Shown here one piece after another: positions 51,272-55,715 of a DNA stretch of 55,715 bases. The DNA is from Novosphingobium sp. Chol11 (GTDB taxonomy: Bacteria > Pseudomonadota > Alphaproteobacteria > Sphingomonadales > Sphingomonadaceae), in assembly GCF_945870625.1 (NCBI RefSeq), contig NZ_CAMBTS010000009.1:1-55715 (forward strand), given 5' to 3'. How positions within the stretch are numbered: position 1 is the first letter of the stretch; each line of letters starts with the position of its first letter. Both the position numbers and the translations under genes were made by a program. The notes under the pieces are model-generated. The model saw nothing but the letters and a program-made list of their open reading frames with translations. It was not told the origin of the DNA and did no database searches.

Positions 51272-51910
51272 TTACTTACTCTTGGTGGCGGCCCTGATTT
51301 GTTCCAGCAATTTGCCGAGCTCGACCTTCGCAGCGAGGGCCAGCGCCATGGCCTTGCTAAATGGCGCGACAGTGGGTGTCAGATCATTCATTTCAAAAGC
51401 TTGGGCCAGAGCCTCGGCCTCAATATGGATCGGGATGAACAACGCTTTTCGGTCTTCGTCGCGAGCGAACCCAAGCTTCCGGAGGGCGGTGACGGCCTTA
51501 TCGTCGCGGATTATTGCCTGGGCGTGTTCTTGAAGCCCCCTTCGAAACGTCAGTTCGACGCAGAGCATCGAGGGCGCAGTCTGGGTCACGGCTGCAAGCC
51601 ATGTGTGCTCGTAGCCATCTTCGTCCGCCGAGATCTCTGAAATTTGCAGCCACATATCGCCGGTGCCGACACCGCGCGTCATTTTCCACTCGGGGCACAC
51701 CACCTGCGTGGACCACTCGTTCTCGACGATCTGCCACGGGGCCTTCACGACCTTCTCAATCGCCAAGAAGGCCTCGGTCATCATCCGTGTGCTGAGCGTG
51801 TCATAGGCGTGATACCAATCCAGCTCTATTTGACGCAGGTTTCGGATGACCCGTGCAGCCCATTCAGGGTCCAACCGCTGGGCGACCTTGGCTCGATTTT
51901 CAAAATCCAT
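51272..51910 (-). CDS. Hypothetical protein
   Basis: A 212-residue soluble protein with AAGGAG eight bases upstream of its ATG. It is mixed alpha/beta, with a Trp-rich middle ('WQIVENEWSTQVVCPEWKM'), a conserved-looking 'ALFIPIHIEAEALAQAFE' segment and a helical Ala/Lys-rich C-terminus. No motif or family recognised. A strong promoter lies about 240 bases upstream, so it and the DUF3768 gene likely form one transcript divergent from the reverse transcriptase. Confidence 0.65.
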   Translation of the reverse strand: MDFENRAKVAQRLDPEWAARVIRNLRQIELDWYHAYDTLSTRMMTEAFLAIEKVVKAPWQIVENEWSTQVVCPEWKMTRGVGTGDMWLQISEISADEDGYEHTWLAAVTQTAPSMLCVELTFRRGLQEHAQAIIRDDKAVTALRKLGFARDEDRKALFIPIHIEAEALAQAFEMNDLTPTVAPFSKAMALALAAKVELGKLLEQIRAATKSK

Positions 51911-52158
51911 TCTTCGCGCTCCTTGTGCAGAGAGAGGCCCGCTAAGGGGACCTCCTCCGGCACAGCGTCGGTCTTGCAGCGGGTTGCGAGCATCGCGGGG
52001 CTCAACTTTCCCCGATCGATGGCACGAACGATCACCCGGTCAGGATTACCCTCACCGTCCCCATCATGGACCTCGATTTCGAGATTGCGCCGAACCCGGA
52101 GTTGGCTGCGGCGAGAGCCGTTGGCCCTGCCACCAACGCCTACGTTTGGTGCGCCACT

Positions 52159-52187
52159 AGTTTATCGGAACTGGCAAAAAATGTCAA
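52159..52187 (-). promoter_or_regulatory. Sigma-70-type promoter, minus strand
   Basis: TTGACA (52187-52182) and TAAACT (52164-52159) are separated by exactly 17 bases, an excellent housekeeping promoter. It should drive the 212-residue gene and the DUF3768 gene after a long leader of about 240 bases. The leader has a short GTG-started frame (52035-51826) that was not accepted as a gene. Confidence 0.6.
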
Positions 52188-52379
52188 AATGCGCCGATTT
52201 TGCTGGCGGGGTAGTAGGGTTTGAAAAGCAGTACTTTACGTATTTCTCGTCTCCTTTTGCATGGTGATTCGCGACAGTTATCCAGACTGCGCATGGTCGC
52301 CAATCAAACGGTCTTTTCCGTACAATCAGTGATACGAAAATCGCTTCGGATAATCCGACCTTCGCGCTAACTTCGCAGG
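52188..52379. other. Non-coding region upstream of the reverse transcriptase
   Basis: About 190 bases between the divergent promoter and the reverse transcriptase start. It holds a TTTACGTA octamer at 52235-52242 and no convincing frame. Several defence reverse transcriptases use a non-coding RNA encoded beside the gene, so this is a candidate location. No structured RNA could be demonstrated by eye. Confidence 0.3.
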
Positions 52380-54008
52380 ATGACTTTGAAGCTCGACCTT
52401 TTGACCAAGGGTTACCTGCCGGAGAATCTACCTCCAACGTTCAGAACGCATGATCTCGGCACTTATCTCGCCGGTCGCAATGAGCTCTTTAGCCGCGGCA
52501 AGCCGACCCGGGCGGCTACCTACAACGCATCGAAGCGCGGGCTGACCCGTCGGGTCTTTTCCTTTGTGCATCCCGGCACCGCTCACGATTTAGCAGAGTT
52601 CATTTCTAGTCGTGCGGTTCTGCTGAACCAATTTATCTCGAGAAGCTCTTTTAGCCTGTCAGCGCCCCGACATAATCCCGATGGAGACAGGGCCATCGAG
52701 ATCGCCTCGCATAGTGAACTCGAAGAGCAGCGTCTGGTCCGGCTAGCAAGATACCGGTTCGTGGCGCGCACAGACATCTCTAGGTTTTACCATTCCATCT
52801 ACACCCACTCAGTACCCTGGGCCCTTCACGGCAAGCCCGCAGCCAAGGCGGATCAGAGAGCGAATTCGAGTGCCGTCTATGCTAATCGGCTCGATCAGAT
52901 CCTGCGTCATGGGCAGGACGGGCAGACAATCGGTATTCCCGTCGGCCCGGATGCGTCTCGCTATGTCGCCGAATTGATTGGCGCGGCGATTGATGCAGAA
53001 TTTGTCTCTCGCGGAGGTGCGGAAGAAACAACTGTGATCCGGCATGTCGATGATGTCTGGATCGGTGCAAACACTCACGCCGAGGTCGAGGCAGCCTTGT
53101 GGCGGTACCGCGAATCAATCCGGGCGTTCGAACTCGACATCAACGAATCAAAGACCCGCATTCACTCCGACGATTTTGAGTTTTCCGACAGCTGGCCGAC
53201 CGACATAGCATCTAAGATCGAGTTTGCTCTGGCATCACCAACCAGACGGATGCCCGAACGGCTACGTTCGGCGCTTGAACACGTGTTCTCCATGATCGCG
53301 ACAACATCGGACGATGGGGTGCTTAAATATACATTGCGGTATTTGGATCGCTCTGTGGTTCCATCAGAACATTGGAAAACGATCGAGCCCTTCCTGATGC
53401 GCTCGGTCACACACTACAGCCATACTGTCGACTACGTCGCCCGCATGTTGGTGTGGCGGCATCTTGCCCGGGGTGACCTGGACGTGGCGCAATGGACTCC
53501 GGTACTTCGGGCGTTAATTGCGCGACATGGAAGGCTGGGTAACGACAGTGAAGTCTGCTGGGCGACCTATGCTGCGCTGCGGCTAGGCATCAACTTGCCG
53601 TTGGACGCGGCCGCAGCCGTGATCCTGAACTGCGGGGCTTTGTCAGCAGTTGCCGTCCTGTCTGCCGCTGAGGCTGGACTAGTCGATCCCGAAATCTATG
53701 ATTCTGCTTGGGCGCTAGTAAATGGAGAAAACGGAAATGGACCATTTTGGCCTCTACTGCTTGAATGGAAGGTTAGGCGATGGCCGCGTCACGCCGAAGT
53801 AAACGTGACCAATGATCTGATTGCCGAACTGATTGCCCAAGGGATATCAGTTTTTGACACCAGTCGACTTCCGCCAGTATTTGACAATTTTGAAATAAAT
53901 GAGTATTCTGAAGTTGGTCGAGCGATTGAACCGCGCAGCAGTCAATATGACGACGATGATGATGACGAGGAGGACAATGACAACGGTCTCGATGAAATTT
54001 TTTTCTGA
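52380..54008 (+). CDS. Reverse transcriptase of the unknown-group/Abi type (DRT-like)
   Basis: A 542-residue protein. The polymerase region has motif A 'TDISRFY' (Asp132), motif B 'GIPVGPDASR' (185-194) and motif C HVDD (222-225, in place of YxDD). The C-terminal half (about 290-500) is helical, and the end is a very acidic Asp/Glu run. There is no maturase domain, so it is not a group II intron enzyme; there is also no retron-type VTG/NAxxH evidence and no linked protease or primase. Such stand-alone enzymes act in phage defence by templated or untemplated DNA synthesis. The exact DRT class was not determined. Confidence 0.8.
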   Translation: MTLKLDLLTKGYLPENLPPTFRTHDLGTYLAGRNELFSRGKPTRAATYNASKRGLTRRVFSFVHPGTAHDLAEFISSRAVLLNQFISRSSFSLSAPRHNPDGDRAIEIASHSELEEQRLVRLARYRFVARTDISRFYHSIYTHSVPWALHGKPAAKADQRANSSAVYANRLDQILRHGQDGQTIGIPVGPDASRYVAELIGAAIDAEFVSRGGAEETTVIRHVDDVWIGANTHAEVEAALWRYRESIRAFELDINESKTRIHSDDFEFSDSWPTDIASKIEFALASPTRRMPERLRSALEHVFSMIATTSDDGVLKYTLRYLDRSVVPSEHWKTIEPFLMRSVTHYSHTVDYVARMLVWRHLARGDLDVAQWTPVLRALIARHGRLGNDSEVCWATYAALRLGINLPLDAAAAVILNCGALSAVAVLSAAEAGLVDPEIYDSAWALVNGENGNGPFWPLLLEWKVRRWPRHAEVNVTNDLIAELIAQGISVFDTSRLPPVFDNFEINEYSEVGRAIEPRSSQYDDDDDDEEDNDNGLDEIFF

Positions 54009-54108
54009 TGCCTGCATACAATTTCAGATAAACGTCTATTTATTGGTTGAGCAGATAGCGGGTGCTATGGCGCGAAATGTGTCCTCTGGATGGATGAGTG
54101 TTATAAGG

Positions 54109-55284
54109 TCACCTGCCGCAAAACGCGGCCCAAGCCGCCATCAACTCCCGCCGCTTTTCTAAGGCTCGGCCCCGCCGGTAGGCTCGCTCCACCGATGATG
54201 CCACCGTGTGTGCGAGAGCCATTTCAACTTCTTCGCGACCAAACTGGGTTGTTTCACCTGCCCAATCCCGGAAGGTCGACCGGAACCCGTGGACGGTGAT
54301 GTCGGCGTGGCCCATCCGTTTGAGGAGCTGAGACAGCGCCATGTCGGACAATGACCCGCCGCGCGGTGCGGGAAACACAAAGTCTGTCGGCTTGAGCCCG
54401 TCTCGCTTCATAGCCACCAAGACCAAGATGGCTGCGTCGCTGAGGGGAACCTCGTGCTGGGCTTCCGCTTTCATGCGGACTGCGGGTACGGTCCAGAGCT
54501 TCTTATCCAGGTTGATCTCGGCCCAGGTCATGCCCCGCACTTCGCCGGAGCGCGCTGCCGTCAGGATAGTAAACTCGAGCGCCCGTGCCGCGACTGCGGG
54601 GCGCTGTTTCAAGCTCGCCATGAACTTGGCAATCTGGGTGAAAGGAAGCGCTGGATGATGCTTGACTGCCGCCTTACTCCGCTTTGGCAGCAGCAGATCG
54701 AGGTGACCGCGGCCTTGCGCCGGGTTTTCGCCGGATCGCAGGCCCTTTGCCTTCGCTGCATCAAGAACCCGCTCAATGCGGCCACGCAAGCGAGACGCAG
54801 TCTCAGCCTTGCTCAGCCAGATGGGCTGCAGGATCGCGAGAATCTGCTCGGTCGTGACCTCATTGATCGGCACATCGAATAGGGGCTTCGCATAGCACTG
54901 CAGCGTGTTTCGCCACTGCTGCCGATGCTTTGGGTTCTTAAAGCCGCCTTCAATGTCATCGAGCAAATCCATGGCGAAGGTGCCAAATGTGACGGCGGGT
55001 TGGGTTTTGATCTTGGTCTTGGCCCGCTCAGCGCGGGGATCAACGCCATCGATCAGCATTGTGCGGATTTGTCCGGCCCGCTCTCGTGCCTTGGCCAGCG
55101 TGACATCGAGCGCTGAGCCGAGGCCAAGTTCGATTCGCTTGCCATCGAGGGTGCCGATGTAAAACCAAGAGCGCCCGGAAGCGCGAACGCGAAGGTAGAG
55201 ACCGCCGCCGTCAGAATAGACGTTGGGCTCCGTGAGCGTGGTCACTTGCCTAGCCGAAAGTTTGTTACGCGCGCGCGAGGGCAT
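54109..55284 (-). CDS. P4-type tyrosine integrase of the island
   Basis: A 391-residue integrase. The N-terminal DUF4102 domain ('LSARQVTTLTEPNVYSDGGGLYLRV') is followed by a core-binding domain and a catalytic domain with Arg245, His332-x-x-Arg335, His359 and Tyr369, so it looks active. It lies 183 bases from the intact tRNA-Ser(GCT), whose 3' end is the attachment site. It should insert and, with the AlpA-like protein, excise the 23.4-kb island. Confidence 0.93.
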   Translation of the reverse strand: MPSRARNKLSARQVTTLTEPNVYSDGGGLYLRVRASGRSWFYIGTLDGKRIELGLGSALDVTLAKARERAGQIRTMLIDGVDPRAERAKTKIKTQPAVTFGTFAMDLLDDIEGGFKNPKHRQQWRNTLQCYAKPLFDVPINEVTTEQILAILQPIWLSKAETASRLRGRIERVLDAAKAKGLRSGENPAQGRGHLDLLLPKRSKAAVKHHPALPFTQIAKFMASLKQRPAVAARALEFTILTAARSGEVRGMTWAEINLDKKLWTVPAVRMKAEAQHEVPLSDAAILVLVAMKRDGLKPTDFVFPAPRGGSLSDMALSQLLKRMGHADITVHGFRSTFRDWAGETTQFGREEVEMALAHTVASSVERAYRRGRALEKRRELMAAWAAFCGR

Positions 55285-55322
55285 GGTTTTCGATGATTAG
55301 CAGCTTGGGTCAGCTTGGGCTA

Positions 55323-55341
55323 GCCATAGTTTTAGCCATAG
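55323..55341. repeat. Paired 'gccatag' repeats inside the right island end
   Basis: Copies of gccatag at 55323-55329 and 55335-55341, 12 bases apart and followed by ttcag, match the pair at 32084-32102 in spacing and orientation. They sit between the integrase start and the tRNA-Ser att site, where arm-type integrase sites are expected. Confidence 0.6.
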
Positions 55342-55465
55342 CTTCAGAGCTGGCTTGAGGCGATTTCCGGCGAACCGCCGTGAACTACAAATCCGCAGAA
55401 AAGCCAGCCTAATCCTGGCTTCTTGTCGTTCGTGGCGGTTCGGGGAAGATCGCAAAAGTGCGTGA

Positions 55466-55485
55466 TCTGGCGGAGACGGAGGGAT
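55466..55485. repeat. Island attachment site, tRNA-proximal copy
   Basis: These 20 bases are identical to 32017-32036. They comprise two bases outside the tRNA and the last 18 bases of tRNA-Ser(GCT). The tRNA stays intact because the island carries the replacement 3' end. Confidence 0.92.
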
Positions 55486-55560
55486 TCGAACCCTCGGTAC
55501 CGGATTTACCAGTACGACGGTTTAGCAAACCGTTGGTTTCAGCCACTCACCCACGTCTCC
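55468..55560 (-). tRNA. tRNA-Ser(GCT)
   Basis: A complete 93-base class II tRNA on the minus strand. The 5' acceptor GGAGACG pairs with CGTCTCC before GCCA, and there is a D-loop GTGAGTGGCTGAAACC, anticodon loop TTTGCTAAA with anticodon GCT (55526-55524), a long variable arm, and T-arm GAGGG-TTCGAAT-CCCTC. CCA is encoded. It decodes AGC/AGU and is the integration target of the island. Nothing was recognised in 55561-55715 beyond it. Confidence 0.96.
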
Positions 55561-55715
55561 GGATACCAGCAGCGAACGCGGGCTATAGCGGGCGATGGCG
55601 GGGGCGGCAAGAGCGATCAGACGCGCCGCGGGGAGAACGCCGCATGCCCGCAAATCCCTGTAATCGCGCGCTCTACCGCATTTATGACTCGGCTCATCGC
55701 CGGTTCATTGCTCAC

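Noticed and set aside
51826..52035. GTG-started 69-codon frame on the minus strand in the leader of the 212-residue gene
   Set aside because: It overlaps the following gene by 85 bases in another phase, has no clear ribosome site and no recognisable motif.
52380..54008. Group II intron maturase or retron reverse transcriptase
   Set aside because: No maturase or endonuclease domain, no intron-like RNA structure and no retron-specific partner or msr/msd element was recognised.

Overview
The window is GC-rich DNA with short intergenic spaces, long runs of ATGA/TGATG-coupled genes, alphaproteobacterial-type tRNAs and a CTQ amine dehydrogenase operon. This suggests an alphaproteobacterium, probably of the Sphingomonadales (Novosphingobium/Sphingobium-like). 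That placement is an inference from gene content and codon style; no marker gene is present.

Positions 1-561 are the right edge of a different integrated element: a truncated tyrosine-integrase fragment (minus strand) followed by the 3' half of a tRNA-Arg(CCG), the usual scar of integration into a tRNA gene whose intact copy would lie to the left of the window.

Positions 787-20675 are a catabolic region. A nine-gene minus-strand operon (13214 down to 2779) encodes an SDR, a beta-keto acid cleavage enzyme, a fused L-carnitine dehydrogenase/thioesterase, an NCS1 transporter, a secreted alpha/beta hydrolase, a second thioesterase, an acyl-CoA dehydrogenase, an ADP-forming acyl-CoA synthetase and an enoyl-CoA hydratase. 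Read together this is a plausible complete beta-oxidation-like route from gamma-butyrobetaine through L-carnitine to glycine betaine. Around it lie a class II aldolase, an MFS carrier, a carboxylesterase, an FAD oxidoreductase, an OYE-type oxidoreductase, an atypical SDR, an N-acyl-D-amino-acid deacylase-like amidohydrolase and a MAPEG protein.

Positions 20822-31775 hold a quinohemoprotein amine dehydrogenase operon in the order qhpA-D-C-B-G-F-E (minus strand), containing the structural subunits and all the known maturation functions: radical SAM, flavin monooxygenase, ABC exporter and subtilisin-like protease. Directly upstream in the same direction is a two-gene iorAB-like molybdenum hydroxylase with a Tat signal, which could oxidise the aldehyde released by the amine dehydrogenase in the periplasm.

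Positions 32017-55485 are a 23.4-kb genomic island inserted in the 3' end of tRNA-Ser(GCT). It is bounded by an exact 20-bp direct repeat. The P4-type integrase lies next to the intact tRNA, and paired 'gccatag' motifs occur just inside both ends. The island has a replication/excision block (AlpA-like excisionase, HUH-type Rep, DUF927 helicase) and at least three defence-like modules. These are (i) an SNF2 helicase plus a type III-like methylase and restriction helicase; (ii) an undescribed-looking three-gene operon of C2H2 zinc-finger protein, coiled-coil protein and Hsp70-like ATPase with a C-terminal zinc ribbon; and (iii) a stand-alone Abi/UG-type reverse transcriptase. A serine recombinase with its own repeat-rich res-like site separates modules (i) and (ii). 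The Hsp70 module is the best candidate here for a previously undescribed system.
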